DNA of 64,000 bases. It comes from Sphingobium sp. (lineage in GTDB: Bacteria; Pseudomonadota; Alphaproteobacteria; Sphingomonadales; Sphingomonadaceae). Below, piece after piece: positions 35,791-46,295 of the stretch (positions are counted from its first letter, which is position 1; each line of letters opens with the position of its first letter). The position numbers were made by a program, and so were the translations under genes. The stretch spans positions 1 to 64,000 of the forward strand of contig JAGIAZ010000011.1 of NCBI GenBank assembly GCA_017744605.1. The letters are read 5' to 3'. Under the pieces are notes generated by a model. It had not been told where the DNA came from, did no database searches, and saw only the letters and a program-made list of their open reading frames with translations.

Positions 35791-38549
35791 TGGTGGCCTC
35801 TGTCTCAGCGCTCACCAGTGCGGCGCAGGCTAGCAGCTATTATGAGGCCGACGATTATTACGCCGAAGGCGGCCTATCGCCATCCGAATGGCAGGGCGCA
35901 GGCGCGGAGGCGATGGGCCTGTCCGGTGAGGTGGACCGCGATCAGTTCCGCGATCTGCTCGACGGCAAGATCGGCGATCAGCAGCTTGGCACCTATCGCG
36001 ACGGCCATTTGGAGCATCGCCCCGGCTGGGACGTGACGTTGAGCGCGCCCAAGTCAGTGTCGATCATGGCCGAGGTCGCGGGCGACCGGCGGCTCTTGGC
36101 TGCACATCGACAGGCGGTCCAAACCGCGATGGCACATGTCGAGAAGCACATGGCCGCCACCCGCGTCCGCGACGGTGGCACCGTCAGCCGCGAGGTGACG
36201 GGCAATCTCGTTGTCGCCAGCTTCCAGCATGGCACCAGCCGGGCGCAAGACCCGCAGCTACACACCCATAATGTCATCGTGAATGCGACGCGGGGCGAGG
36301 ATGGCGCATGGCGCAGCCTTGAACCGCGCGCCATCTACCAGCTTCAGAAGCAGATCGGCGCGATCTATCGGCAGGAGCTGGCGCTGAAGGTCCGCGAACT
36401 CGGCTATGAGATCGAGACCGGCAAGGACTCGCAGTTCGAGATCAAGGGCGTGTCCAGCGAGGTCATCGGGGCGTTCAGCACCCGCAGCGCTGAGATCGAA
36501 GCCGCACTTGCCGAGCGCGGCACATCGCGCGAGGCGGCAAGCGCAGCCGAAAAGCAGATCGCCGCGCTCGATACCCGGCAGGCGAAGGTCGCCACCGATC
36601 ATGCCGCCCTTGTCGCTGACTGGCGCGAGACGGCGAACGGAGTCGGATTCGGCCCGGAGGCACGGCTGGCGATGGTCCGCGAGGCCGAGACCCGCGCCGC
36701 CAGCGCCGAATATCGCGCCGATATGGCCACAGGGTCCACGATGGCGGATCGTGCGGTCGCCTATGCCGCCGAAAAGCTCGGCGAGCGGCAATCGATTTTC
36801 TCCGCCGCCGCCTTGCAGGAGGAAGCGGGCCGAATCGGGCGAGGCAAGGTCGGCTATGCCGAGATCGGCACCGCCATTGATGCCGCCGCGAAACAGGGCG
36901 AGTTGATCGACCGAACCTATCTCGACCGGCGCGGCGCGGAGTTTGCCGGATTCACCACGCGCCAGAATGTCGAGACAGAGGCCAAGATGCTACGCATCGA
37001 GGCCGAAGGGCGCGGTGCGTTTTCCGCCATCGCGTCGCCGCTCGCCGCAGCCAAGGCTGTTGCGAGCGCGGCGACGCAGGCCGAGCGAGCGGGCTTTGGC
37101 TGGAATGCCGATCAGCGCGCCGCCACCGAGCAGCTTCTGACCAGCCGCAGTCGCGTCACCGGCCTGCAGGGCTATGCAGGCACTGCCAAGACCACGACCG
37201 TCTTGGCGACGTTCGCCCGAGAGGCCGAGGCACGCGGCGTCGCTGTCGTTGCGCTGGCTCCCACGGCGTCGGCCGCAATGGTGTTGGGCGAGGCGCTGGG
37301 CGCGCGTAGCGATACGGTCGCGCGGCATCTGCTGTCCCCCGAGCGCCCCCATCAGGGCCAGCCCGCCGCGTGGATCGTGGACGAGGCATCGCTGCTATCG
37401 GCCCGCGACACCGCACGCCTGTTCGACCTGGCGGACAAGCATGATGCCCGCATCATCCTTGTCGGCGACGTGAAGCAGCTTGGATCGGTCGAGGCGGGCG
37501 CAGCGTTCGCGCAATTGCAGGGCGCGGGCATGGAAACCGCGAAGCTCGGCGAGATCGTCCGGCAGACCAACGCGGCGAGCAAGGAGGCCGTGCTGGCGTC
37601 GATCGAAGGCGACGCCAAGAAAGCGCTCGCCGCGCTGGATCGCGGTGGCGGCCAGATCATCGAGAATGCCGATCGCGCCGAGCGGTTTGCGGCGATCGCA
37701 GAGCGATATGCCTCACTAGACAAAGCCAGTCGCGCCCGCACCATCGTCATCGAGCCATCGCGCGAGGGGCGCGATGCGCTCACCGCCGATATTCGCGTGG
37801 CGCTCGCCAGATCGGGTATGCTCACCGGCCCCGGCGTCGCCGTGGAGAGCCTTACCAACAAGGGGTTGACCCGCGCCGAGGCCCGCGATCCGACGAGCTA
37901 CGACAAGGGCGATGTGGTCCGCTTCACCCGCGACTATGCCGACAAGGGCGTGACGCGAGGCGAAGCCTATCGCGTGGAGAGCATCGACCCGGCGAAAGCC
38001 GCCATCACCCTGAAGTCCGAGGATGGCCGCGAGGTGGATTGGCGCTTGCGGCAATGGGGGGCGGGCAAGGTGCAGACCTTCACGCCGCAGCCGATGGACC
38101 TGAAAACCGGCGATACCATCCGGTTCACCCGCAACGACCGGGAGGCAGGCCGTATCAACGGCGGGCGCGGCGAGGTGATTGCGGTGGACGAGCAGACCCG
38201 CACCGCCACGATCCAGACCGCACGGGGAACGACCGAAACGCTCAATCTCGATTCCGCCCGTGATGGGCATATTGCCCACGCCTATGTCGATACGGCCTTT
38301 GCCGTCCAAGGTCGCACCGCCGATCATGTCATGATCCATGCCGACAGTAAGGCGATCAATCTCGTCGATCAGAAGAGCTTCTATGTGGGGATTTCCCGCG
38401 CGAAGGAATCGGCGACCATCTTCACCAACGATCGCGGCAAGCTGGTATCTGCGATCAACGAACGCGCGGGGCGGGTGCAAACCGCCATTGCGCATGCAGT
38501 CACGCCTACGCCCGCCGCCGACAAAGCAGCATGGGCCGGGTTGGGCTAA
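35790..38549 (+). CDS. traI: MobF-family conjugative relaxase-helicase
   Basis: This 919-residue protein nicks oriT and unwinds DNA for transfer. The N-terminal relaxase domain has the tandem tyrosines (SYYEADDYYAEGG), GWDVTLSAPKSVSIMAE and the metal-binding triad QLHTHNVIVNATR. The superfamily 1 helicase domain begins near residue 445 (GYAGTAKTTTVLATFA, a Walker A with Ala for the usual Gly, then DEASLLSA). The TrwC/TraA-like C-terminal motif is VDTAFAVQGRTADHVM. The ATG at 35790 overlaps the traD stop; the frame is open further upstream inside traD. Confidence 0.93.
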   Translation: MVASVSALTSAAQASSYYEADDYYAEGGLSPSEWQGAGAEAMGLSGEVDRDQFRDLLDGKIGDQQLGTYRDGHLEHRPGWDVTLSAPKSVSIMAEVAGDRRLLAAHRQAVQTAMAHVEKHMAATRVRDGGTVSREVTGNLVVASFQHGTSRAQDPQLHTHNVIVNATRGEDGAWRSLEPRAIYQLQKQIGAIYRQELALKVRELGYEIETGKDSQFEIKGVSSEVIGAFSTRSAEIEAALAERGTSREAASAAEKQIAALDTRQAKVATDHAALVADWRETANGVGFGPEARLAMVREAETRAASAEYRADMATGSTMADRAVAYAAEKLGERQSIFSAAALQEEAGRIGRGKVGYAEIGTAIDAAAKQGELIDRTYLDRRGAEFAGFTTRQNVETEAKMLRIEAEGRGAFSAIASPLAAAKAVASAATQAERAGFGWNADQRAATEQLLTSRSRVTGLQGYAGTAKTTTVLATFAREAEARGVAVVALAPTASAAMVLGEALGARSDTVARHLLSPERPHQGQPAAWIVDEASLLSARDTARLFDLADKHDARIILVGDVKQLGSVEAGAAFAQLQGAGMETAKLGEIVRQTNAASKEAVLASIEGDAKKALAALDRGGGQIIENADRAERFAAIAERYASLDKASRARTIVIEPSREGRDALTADIRVALARSGMLTGPGVAVESLTNKGLTRAEARDPTSYDKGDVVRFTRDYADKGVTRGEAYRVESIDPAKAAITLKSEDGREVDWRLRQWGAGKVQTFTPQPMDLKTGDTIRFTRNDREAGRINGGRGEVIAVDEQTRTATIQTARGTTETLNLDSARDGHIAHAYVDTAFAVQGRTADHVMIHADSKAINLVDQKSFYVGISRAKESATIFTNDRGKLVSAINERAGRVQTAIAHAVTPTPAADKAAWAGLG

Positions 38550-38676
38550 GGGTGGCTCTCCCTGCACTTTGAGATGACATGAGCGGTTGGCTCCTCTAGT
38601 GCGGCAGAGGGGTGATTAAGCGGCTGATATTACTCTGCGCGCTTTAATTGCGAGGCCTAGATTTAGGGGGATTCTG

Positions 38677-41600
38677 TTGCCACGCATATTCGACAATATC
38701 GACCAGTCGCTCCTGCCCGCTCTATCCGATGCCCTTGCCCATTCAGAGCGCGCTGATTTTTGCGTTGGCTATTTCAACCTTCGCGGCTGGAAGCAGATCG
38801 ATTCGAAAATCGAGGCCTGGTCGGGGGAGGATGGTGAAGCCTGCCGCCTTCTCGTCGGGATGCACCAGCCGCCCGACGCCGAACTGCGTCACGCGCTCTC
38901 AGTTGCGGTGGACGACGAACTCATCGACAACGCGAAAGTCTTGGAACTTCGGCGGCGGCTAGCGGAGCAGTTCCGGGAACAGCTTGCCATAGGACTTCCG
39001 ACCAATGACGACGAAGCAGGGCTTCGGCGGCTGGCGCGGCAAATCCGCAGCCGCAAGGTTGCGGTAAAGCTATACTTGCGACACAACCTTCATGCGAAGC
39101 TCTACCTTCTGCACAGGTCCGACCCGATCAATCCCAAAATCGGTTTCGTCGGCAGCAGCAATCTGACATTCGCCGGGCTGTCCACCCAAGGCGAACTCAA
39201 TGTCGATGTCATGGACCTTGATGCCTGTCTGAAACTGGAAAAGTGGTTCAACGAGCGGTGGAATGACCGCTGGTGCGTCGATATTTCCGACGAACTGGCA
39301 ACGATCATCGAGGAAAGCTGGGCGCGCGATACGCTTGTCGAACCCTACCACGTCTATCTCAAGATTGCGCAGAACCTTGCGCGCGAAGCTATTCACGGCC
39401 TGTCCGAATTTCGTATCCCGGCCATCTTCGGGAATAGCCTGTTCCGCTTTCAGGAAAGCGCGGTGAAAATCGCTGCCAACCACCTGAACAAGCGCGGCGG
39501 TGTCGTGATCGGCGATGTTGTCGGCCTTGGCAAATCCATGATGGCTGCGGCGCTCGCCAAGGTGTTCGAGGAAGATCAGGGCACGGAGACGCTGATAATC
39601 TGCCCCAAGAACCTCGTTTCCATGTGGGAGGATTACGTCGATAAATACCGGCTGGTCGCCAAGGTGGTCCCGCTGTCGCAGATGGAACGGCTGGCCGATC
39701 TTCGCCGCTATCGTGTCGTCCTGATCGACGAAAGCCACAACCTTCGCAACCGCGAGGGCAGCCGCTACAAGGCCATTCATTCCTACATCGCCGCCAACGA
39801 CAGCCTTTGTATCCTGCTGTCTGCCACCCCCTACAACAAGTCGTTCATCGACCTTTCCTCGCAGCTTCGTCTGTTCGTGGACGAGGATCAGGACATCGGG
39901 GTTCGCCCGGAAAGCATGATCCGCAAGATCGGCGGCGAAACCGAGTTCGTCCGCAAACACCAATGCCCGCTGCACTCGCTGGCAGCGTTTGAGAAAAGCG
40001 ACGAGGCCGACGACTGGCGGGAGTTGATGCGGCTCTACATGATCCGCCGGACCCGTAGCTTCATCGTGCAAAACTACGCAGAGACGGACCCGGCGAACGC
40101 CCGGAAATATATTACGTTTGCCGATGGCAGGAGGTCCTACTTCCCGACCCGCAAGCCGATCACGCTGAAATTCACGATCAACGACAAAGACCCAGCCGAC
40201 CCCTATGCGCGGGCCTATTCGCCGGATGTGGTCAATATCATCGCAGGGCTTGGCCTCCCTCGCTACGGCCTTGGTAACTATCTCGCTCCGGCTCCGGCCA
40301 ACCCACCGACGCCCGCCGAGCAGAAAATCATCGCGGGGCTTGGCCGGGCGGGCACCCGCCTTATGGGCTTTTGCCGCACCAACCTGTTTAAGCGGCTGGA
40401 AAGCGGTGGCCCGGCCTTCCTACAATCCATCGAGCGCCACATCCTGCGCAATATGATCTTTCTGCATGCCATCGAAACGGGCCAACCGCTTCCCATCGGG
40501 ACGCAGGATGCGACGCTGCTGGATGTAAGCGACGAAGATTCCAGCCTGTTCGACGAGGGCAATTCCGACAATGGCGGCGACGTTGCGGATCAACCCCTCA
40601 CCGACCCGGACCGGCTCCGCGAATGGGCTGCCGAAATCTATGACACCTATCGCACAGCAAAACGCAACCGCTTCAAATGGCTTTCGCCGAACCTGTTTGT
40701 CGCCGGATTAGCGAAGGATTTGCAGCACGACGCCGATCAACTAGCCAAGGTGCTGTCCTTGTGCGGCGTATGGAAGGAAGATCGCGACACCAAGCTCGCT
40801 GCTCTAGTTGCGCTGCTGAAAGACACACACCCAGAGGAAAAGGTGCTGATCTTCACTCAGTTTGCGGATACGGCGCGTTATCTAGAATCCGCGCTGGTCA
40901 AGGCGGGGATCGCGGGCGTTGCCGCCGCCACTGGTCACTCCGAAGACCCAACCCGGCTTGCTTGGCGTTTCTCCCCGGAATCGAACGACAAAGCGAAAAT
41001 CGCCCAAAAGGAGGGCGAGCTTCGAGTCCTGATAGCTACCGACGTTCTGTCCGAAGGACAGAACCTTCAGGATTGCGCGATCATCGTCAATTTTGACCTG
41101 CCGTGGGCAATCATTCGCCTGATCCAGCGTGCCGGTCGCGTGGACCGTATCGGGCAGGAAGCCGATACGATAAGCGCCTATTCCTTCCTCCCTGCCGATG
41201 GGGTTGAGCGCATCATCCGGCTGCGCCAGCGGGTCCGCACCCGTTTGCGCGAAAACAAGGAAGTCGTCGGTTCCGACGAAGCCTTTTTCGAGGACGACGA
41301 CAACGACAACCCCATCCGCGACCTCTACAGCGAGAAGTCCGGTATCCTCGACGGCGACGATGAGGGCGAGGTTGATCTCGCCTCCTACGCCTATCAAATC
41401 TGGAAAAATGCCATTGATGCTGACCCTGCCTTACAAGGCGCGGTCGAGAACTTGCCGGACGTGGTTTACGCGACCAAGGCGCTGCCCGAAATCGAAAGCG
41501 CCAAGGAAGGCGCGCTCGTTTATGTCCGCTCGCCGGACGACAATGACTCGCTGGCGTGGGTTGACCGCGAGGGCAAGGTGATTTCTCAGTCGCCACTCGC

Positions 41601-42048
41601 TATCCTGCGCGCCGCCGAGTGCCCGCCGGAGGAACCCGCGCTGGAACGTCTGCACGAGCATCATGCCATCGTCAAAACTGCGGTCGCGCATATGGCGGAG
41701 GAAGAACGCACGACACACGGCGCGCTGGGCCGCCCTTCCGGCGCGCGTTTCAAGACCTATGACAGGCTGAAAAACTACCTGCGCGACATCGGCACCACCC
41801 GCAATCTATTCGTCACGGACCATGTGGTCCGCGAGATAGAAAAGGCGATGGACGACATATACGGCTTCCCGCTGTTCCAGACCGCAACCGACATTCTCAA
41901 CCGTCAGCTAAAAAGTGGGATCACGAATGAAAAGCTAGTCGAATTAGTAACGGCCTTGCGTGATGAAGGACGCCTTTGCATCGTGCGGGATCAGGAAGAG
42001 CGTGACCGTGAACCTCGCGTAATCTGTTCCATGGGGCTGCGCGGCTGA
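38677..42048 (+). CDS. PLD-domain SNF2-type helicase (restriction-like system)
   Basis: This 1123-residue protein has an N-terminal phospholipase D-type domain (HAKLYLLHR near residue 145, [10 protein letters not shown] near 162). A superfamily 2 SNF2-like helicase follows: Walker [28 protein letters not shown], then the second lobe [15 protein letters not shown] and [11 protein letters not shown], and the [10 protein letters not shown] motif. It would translocate on DNA and may cut through the PLD site. The start is TTG, with AGGGGG 6 nt upstream. It is followed 10 bp later by a methylase gene and then a second PLD gene. Confidence 0.9.
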   Translation: MPRIFDNIDQSLLPALSDALAHSERADFCVGYFNLRGWKQIDSKIEAWSGEDGEACRLLVGMHQPPDAELRHALSVAVDDELIDNAKVLELRRRLAEQFREQLAIGLPTNDDEAGLRRLARQIRSRKVAVKLYLRHNLHAKLYLLHRSDPINPKIGFVGSSNLTFAGLSTQGELNVDVMDLDACLKLEKWFNERWNDRWCVDISDELATIIEESWARDTLVEPYHVYLKIAQNLAREAIHGLSEFRIPAIFGNSLFRFQESAVKIAANHLNKRGGVVIGDVVGLGKSMMAAALAKVFEEDQGTETLIICPKNLVSMWEDYVDKYRLVAKVVPLSQMERLADLRRYRVVLIDESHNLRNREGSRYKAIHSYIAANDSLCILLSATPYNKSFIDLSSQLRLFVDEDQDIGVRPESMIRKIGGETEFVRKHQCPLHSLAAFEKSDEADDWRELMRLYMIRRTRSFIVQNYAETDPANARKYITFADGRRSYFPTRKPITLKFTINDKDPADPYARAYSPDVVNIIAGLGLPRYGLGNYLAPAPANPPTPAEQKIIAGLGRAGTRLMGFCRTNLFKRLESGGPAFLQSIERHILRNMIFLHAIETGQPLPIGTQDATLLDVSDEDSSLFDEGNSDNGGDVADQPLTDPDRLREWAAEIYDTYRTAKRNRFKWLSPNLFVAGLAKDLQHDADQLAKVLSLCGVWKEDRDTKLAALVALLKDTHPEEKVLIFTQFADTARYLESALVKAGIAGVAAATGHSEDPTRLAWRFSPESNDKAKIAQKEGELRVLIATDVLSEGQNLQDCAIIVNFDLPWAIIRLIQRAGRVDRIGQEADTISAYSFLPADGVERIIRLRQRVRTRLRENKEVVGSDEAFFEDDDNDNPIRDLYSEKSGILDGDDEGEVDLASYAYQIWKNAIDADPALQGAVENLPDVVYATKALPEIESAKEGALVYVRSPDDNDSLAWVDREGKVISQSPLAILRAAECPPEEPALERLHEHHAIVKTAVAHMAEEERTTHGALGRPSGARFKTYDRLKNYLRDIGTTRNLFVTDHVVREIEKAMDDIYGFPLFQTATDILNRQLKSGITNEKLVELVTALRDEGRLCIVRDQEERDREPRVICSMGLRG

Positions 42049-42058
42049 GGGGGATTTG

Positions 42059-45000
42059 ATGCCAATAGACAAAGTTCGTGCAACCGATCAGCTTCGCGCC
42101 TTCGACTTCCGCCGCCTGTTCATTGAGGAGCTTGGCTGGGACAATCCCGGCTCCAAAAAGGCCGAATCCATCCTCGCTGATGGCCAGCCTTTCGACCTTA
42201 CGCCTGTCGCGGAAAAACGCGGCGTCCGCATCTTCCATTGCGCCACCCTCCCGGATCGTCATACCCGTCAGAAGATCGAGCGAGAGGTGACGAAGCTCGC
42301 CTATGAGCATCTCATCATCTTCACCGATCCCGGAAAAAGCCGCCAAATCTGGCAATGGGTGGCGCGGGAAAAGGGTAAGCCCGCCGCTTTCCGCGAATAT
42401 GACTGGCGAACCAAGACCGCGCCCGACCTACTGCTACAGAAGCTCGATCACATCGCCTTCTCCCTCAATGACGAGGAAGGGCTGACGCTTGCGGGCGCGA
42501 CAGTCGCCCTACGCGATGCCTTCGACCGGGAGAAGATCACCAAACGCTTTTATGAGGATTTCAAGAAGCAGCACGACGCCTTCCTGGGCTTCATCAAGGG
42601 CCTCGCCAATGCCGCGGACACAGCTTGGTATGCCTCACTGATGCTCAATCGGCTGATGTTCGTCTATTTCATCCAGAAGAAGGGGTTTCTGGATGGCGAC
42701 ATCCATTACCTGCGTAACCGGCTGGACACCGTTCGCAAGGCGCAGGGCAAGGACCAGTTCCACAGCTTCTACCGTGCCTTCCTGCTCAAGTTGTTCCACG
42801 GCGGCCTCGCCACGCCGGTAGACTCGCGCGATTCGGACACCGCCAAGCTGATCGGAAACATCCCCTATCTCAACGGCGGTTTGTTCGAGCCGCACGCGCT
42901 GGAAAGCGAAGGTCACGAAATCCAGATCGCCGACACGGCCTTCGAGGCTGTCTTTGCCTTTTTCGATCAATACGAATGGACGCTGGACACCCGCGCGATC
43001 ACCGAAGCTAACGGGCGCGAGATCAACCCGGACGTGCTAGGCCACATCTTCGAGAAATACATCAACCAGAAGCAGATGGGGGCCTATTACACCAAGGAGG
43101 ACATCACCGACTACATCACTCGCTCCACCGCTATCCCGTGGCTGTTCCGCAATGCGGAGGGGCATGACAAGATGGCGTTCGAGCCGGGCGGCACGGTCTG
43201 GAGAATGCTCGCTGACGATCCCGACACTTATATTTTCGAATCTGTCCGTCACGGCGCGGACGTGCCGCTACCCGACAATATCGCCGCCGGCGTCGGCGAT
43301 GTCTCCAAACGCGGCGACTGGAACAAGGTCGCCACCCCCGACATCGGCCTTCCCGCTGAAACGTGGCGCGAGGCCGTCGCTCGGCGCGAGCGTTACGCCG
43401 CCATCCGGGCCAAGCTGGTGGCTGGGCAGTTGTCGGGCATTGAGGAGCTAGTCACGCTCAATCTCGACATCCGCCAGTTCGCCCAGGACGCCATCCAATA
43501 TGCCGAAAGCCCGGATCTTGTCAGCGCCTTCTGGAAAGGGATTTCGGCGGTCAAGGTGCTGGACCCGGCCTGCGGATCGGGCGCGTTCCTGTTCGCCGCG
43601 CTTAACATCCTCTACGATCTTTATGACGCCTGCCTTGAACGAATGGAGCAGTTCGTCGCCGGTACGCCCGAAGGCAGCAGCCCACCCCAGCAATATTCAG
43701 ACTTCCGCGAGGTGCTGGCCCGAATCACCCGCCATCCCAACCGCGCCTATTTCATCTACAAATCCATCATCCTCGACAATCTCTATGGGGTGGACATCAT
43801 GGATGAGGCGGTGGAGATTTGTAAGCTCCGCCTGTTTCTGAAGCTGGCCGCGCAACTGGAAAGCGCCGACCAGATCGAGCCGCTGCCCGACATCGACTTC
43901 AACATCCGCGCGGGCAACACGCTGATCGGCTACACGTCATTCGCGGACGTGCGGAAGGCGACCGAGGCCAAGGGGTTCGATTTTGACGATCGCGCGGGCA
44001 AGATTGAGAAGGCGGCGCAGGATTTGGCTGAAGCCTTCCGTCTGTTCCGCCAGCAGCAGACCACGCTTCACGGGCACATCAACGGCACCCATAAGGCCGA
44101 GCTTCGCGCCCGGCTGGGGGCGCTCGATGCCCAACTGGATAGCTTTCTAGCGCAGGACTACGGAGTCGATCTTGCCGATACCGCAAGATTCCGGGCGTGG
44201 AAAGCCAACCACAAGCCGTTTCACTGGCTTGCGGAGTTTTATGCGATCATCGCGGCGGGCGGGTTTGATATCGTGGTCGGAAATCCGCCCTACGTCAAAG
44301 CCTCCGATGCCCGGAAAGAATATACCATCCGCAACTACAGCACCGAGCGATGCCCGGACATTTACGCTTGGGTGATGGAACGGGCAGCAACTTTGGCATC
44401 GAAGCAAGGCGCATATGGCATGATCGTGCCGTTGAGCCTCACCTTCTCCGGCAACTTCCAGCCTCTACGGAACCTCTTGTTCGATAATTTCACAGCAAGC
44501 TGGTTTTCTTCATTCGCACGCATCCCCGCCGCCCTATTCAGCGCCGAAGTCCGAGTTCGTAACACCATCTACATAGGCCTGCGATCCGGTGATACCGGGC
44601 ATCACACCACGATCACCCACCGCTGGTTTGAAGTGGCACGCCCGCACCTCGTTGAACGTATTGAGTACGCGCGCTTCGATCAGGCGCTTTGGGATGGACT
44701 CGTGCCAAAGTTTGGGAATCAAAGGCTTCTCTCCGCATTTGAAGCTGCAAAGGCAACCATTCCACCAATTGATGCCAAGATTGCGTCTCGGGCGACGGCC
44801 CATCAACTCCACTTCAAAAAATCGGCCTATAATTGGGTATCATTTGGCTTTGACCCTGCTCCGGCCTACGACAATTTGGGCGACGAGTTACCCGTCACTG
44901 AATCTGGGATCACATCATTCGATAGCTGGGACAGTGCGGCACTCGCGCACAGCTATCTAAATGGAAAGCTCGCGCTGGTATGGTGGGCAATCATTGGCGA

Positions 45001-45325
45001 TGATTTCCACGTCACGAAATCCAATTTCGAGGCAATTCCGTTCCCAAGCTCTATACCTGACGACGACCGTTCTCGTCTGCTCGATTTATCAAATAAGCTA
45101 TCCGACAGCATGGCGAAAAATACGGTTTTTAAGTTAAATGCCGGAAAGAGAATCGGAAATTACAATCTAGCGATGTGCCGGAGCATAACCGACCTGTCAG
45201 ATTCCATATGGTTGCGGAACCTGAATATGCCCGACGCTATGCAGGATATTGAGCTTGCATACGCCCAAATCGTCAAAACAGACTTCGAGGAGGAAAGCTC
45301 CGATGAACTCGGCGACGCGGCGTAA
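42059..45325 (+). CDS. Eco57I-type adenine-specific DNA methyltransferase
   Basis: This 1088-residue protein is a predicted N6-adenine methylase with motif I DPACGSGAFLF (near 500) and motif IV VGNPPYVKA (near 742). QMGAYYTKEDITDYI precedes the catalytic core, as in PglX/Eco57I-like enzymes. The C-terminal ~300 residues should hold target recognition. Coding DNA is GC-rich up to about 44.3 kb and then AT-richer: by hand, the line at 43561 has 40 G/C in 60 and the line at 45121 has 24. This suggests a swapped recognition domain. GAGGGGG precedes the ATG at 42059. Confidence 0.92.
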   Translation: MPIDKVRATDQLRAFDFRRLFIEELGWDNPGSKKAESILADGQPFDLTPVAEKRGVRIFHCATLPDRHTRQKIEREVTKLAYEHLIIFTDPGKSRQIWQWVAREKGKPAAFREYDWRTKTAPDLLLQKLDHIAFSLNDEEGLTLAGATVALRDAFDREKITKRFYEDFKKQHDAFLGFIKGLANAADTAWYASLMLNRLMFVYFIQKKGFLDGDIHYLRNRLDTVRKAQGKDQFHSFYRAFLLKLFHGGLATPVDSRDSDTAKLIGNIPYLNGGLFEPHALESEGHEIQIADTAFEAVFAFFDQYEWTLDTRAITEANGREINPDVLGHIFEKYINQKQMGAYYTKEDITDYITRSTAIPWLFRNAEGHDKMAFEPGGTVWRMLADDPDTYIFESVRHGADVPLPDNIAAGVGDVSKRGDWNKVATPDIGLPAETWREAVARRERYAAIRAKLVAGQLSGIEELVTLNLDIRQFAQDAIQYAESPDLVSAFWKGISAVKVLDPACGSGAFLFAALNILYDLYDACLERMEQFVAGTPEGSSPPQQYSDFREVLARITRHPNRAYFIYKSIILDNLYGVDIMDEAVEICKLRLFLKLAAQLESADQIEPLPDIDFNIRAGNTLIGYTSFADVRKATEAKGFDFDDRAGKIEKAAQDLAEAFRLFRQQQTTLHGHINGTHKAELRARLGALDAQLDSFLAQDYGVDLADTARFRAWKANHKPFHWLAEFYAIIAAGGFDIVVGNPPYVKASDARKEYTIRNYSTERCPDIYAWVMERAATLASKQGAYGMIVPLSLTFSGNFQPLRNLLFDNFTASWFSSFARIPAALFSAEVRVRNTIYIGLRSGDTGHHTTITHRWFEVARPHLVERIEYARFDQALWDGLVPKFGNQRLLSAFEAAKATIPPIDAKIASRATAHQLHFKKSAYNWVSFGFDPAPAYDNLGDELPVTESGITSFDSWDSAALAHSYLNGKLALVWWAIIGDDFHVTKSNFEAIPFPSSIPDDDRSRLLDLSNKLSDSMAKNTVFKLNAGKRIGNYNLAMCRSITDLSDSIWLRNLNMPDAMQDIELAYAQIVKTDFEEESSDELGDAA

Positions 45326-45330
45326 CCCGG

Positions 45331-46215
45331 ATGCCTAAGGATACGATCAAACTCGAAACGGGCAGTATCTGGCGTCGCATAACCATTGCCGCTAGATCGG
45401 CGACAAACCCATCATCGGCAGCCGTCGCCTATTTCGGTAGTGACGGCCACAACCTTCTACCTCTACGGGCCGGGAGTAGCTTGGTTGTTGACGCGAGCAT
45501 TGCAAGCATTTCAACGGGCCTAACCAACCCGAAGTCCCTGCGAAAACTCCATAATATCGGAGTATCTGTTTATTCTTTCCCACTACTTCATACCAAAATG
45601 TTCGCATTTGACGGGATAGCGTTTGTTGGCTCGACAAACGCCTCTCATAACTCTGCCAACGTATTAATTGAAGCATCTCTTTCTAGCCGTTCCGCCAACG
45701 TCATTAAATCCGTTCGCGACTACATAGATTCGCTTTGCACCGACCAACTGGACGAAGATGCCTTTGATTGGCTGGAGGCCCAATATCGTCCTCCCCGCGA
45801 AAAAATTCCTAGCGTTACCGTCCATCCAAACCCTCGGCTCGTGATGCAGATAATGGCATCGGACCAGCAGGGCTATTCCGGCCATCAGGTCCAACCCCCC
45901 TCGGGAGCATGGGATTCCTTCTTCGGTGTGAACATCGGCGATGCTGTGCTGCCAACGCTTCGCTTGCGAAACAAGTTAACGGGCGATGTTATAGACCGAA
46001 AGGTAGTGCGCCACGCTTTGGTGATGACGATTGATATTCCCGAGTCCTCTACGGGTGCGATCCTGGAGATGTGGAGAGTGGGCCCTAACCGCTACGATTA
46101 TCGGGTGGTTATGCCCGGTCAGCGTGGATTTGGCACTTTGGATCGCGCCCTCCACAATACGGTCAATCCACTTTGGCACTCCGGTCGCCTTTGGTTTACC
46201 TCCATCTCTCTATAA
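45331..46215 (+). CDS. PLD-family nuclease, NgoFVII/BfiI-like
   Basis: This 294-residue protein has a complete single HKD motif, LHTKMFAFDGIAFVGSTNAS (near residue 90), so the active site would form in a dimer. The N-terminal ~150 residues are the nuclease fold. The C-terminal half (GAWDSFFGVNIGDAVLPTLRL onward) is a separate beta-rich domain, possibly a B3-like DNA-recognition domain as in BfiI and NgoAVII; that is inference. It starts 5 bp after the methylase stop. Its DNA is clearly AT-richer than its neighbours. It is likely the effector of the restriction-like module. Confidence 0.82.
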   Translation: MPKDTIKLETGSIWRRITIAARSATNPSSAAVAYFGSDGHNLLPLRAGSSLVVDASIASISTGLTNPKSLRKLHNIGVSVYSFPLLHTKMFAFDGIAFVGSTNASHNSANVLIEASLSSRSANVIKSVRDYIDSLCTDQLDEDAFDWLEAQYRPPREKIPSVTVHPNPRLVMQIMASDQQGYSGHQVQPPSGAWDSFFGVNIGDAVLPTLRLRNKLTGDVIDRKVVRHALVMTIDIPESSTGAILEMWRVGPNRYDYRVVMPGQRGFGTLDRALHNTVNPLWHSGRLWFTSISL

Positions 46216-46295
46216 AAGTATTGAAGATTAAACGGTGTTCTTGGTTGCTTGGTGGACTCCCGCAAATCCCAAGTCGATTTGGAAGCCGACGGTTC

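Noticed and set aside
38677-46215. Assignment of the helicase-methylase-PLD module to DISARM
   Set aside because: DrmA and DrmB (DUF1998) genes are absent, and the helicase carries its own PLD domain, so the label would be misleading.
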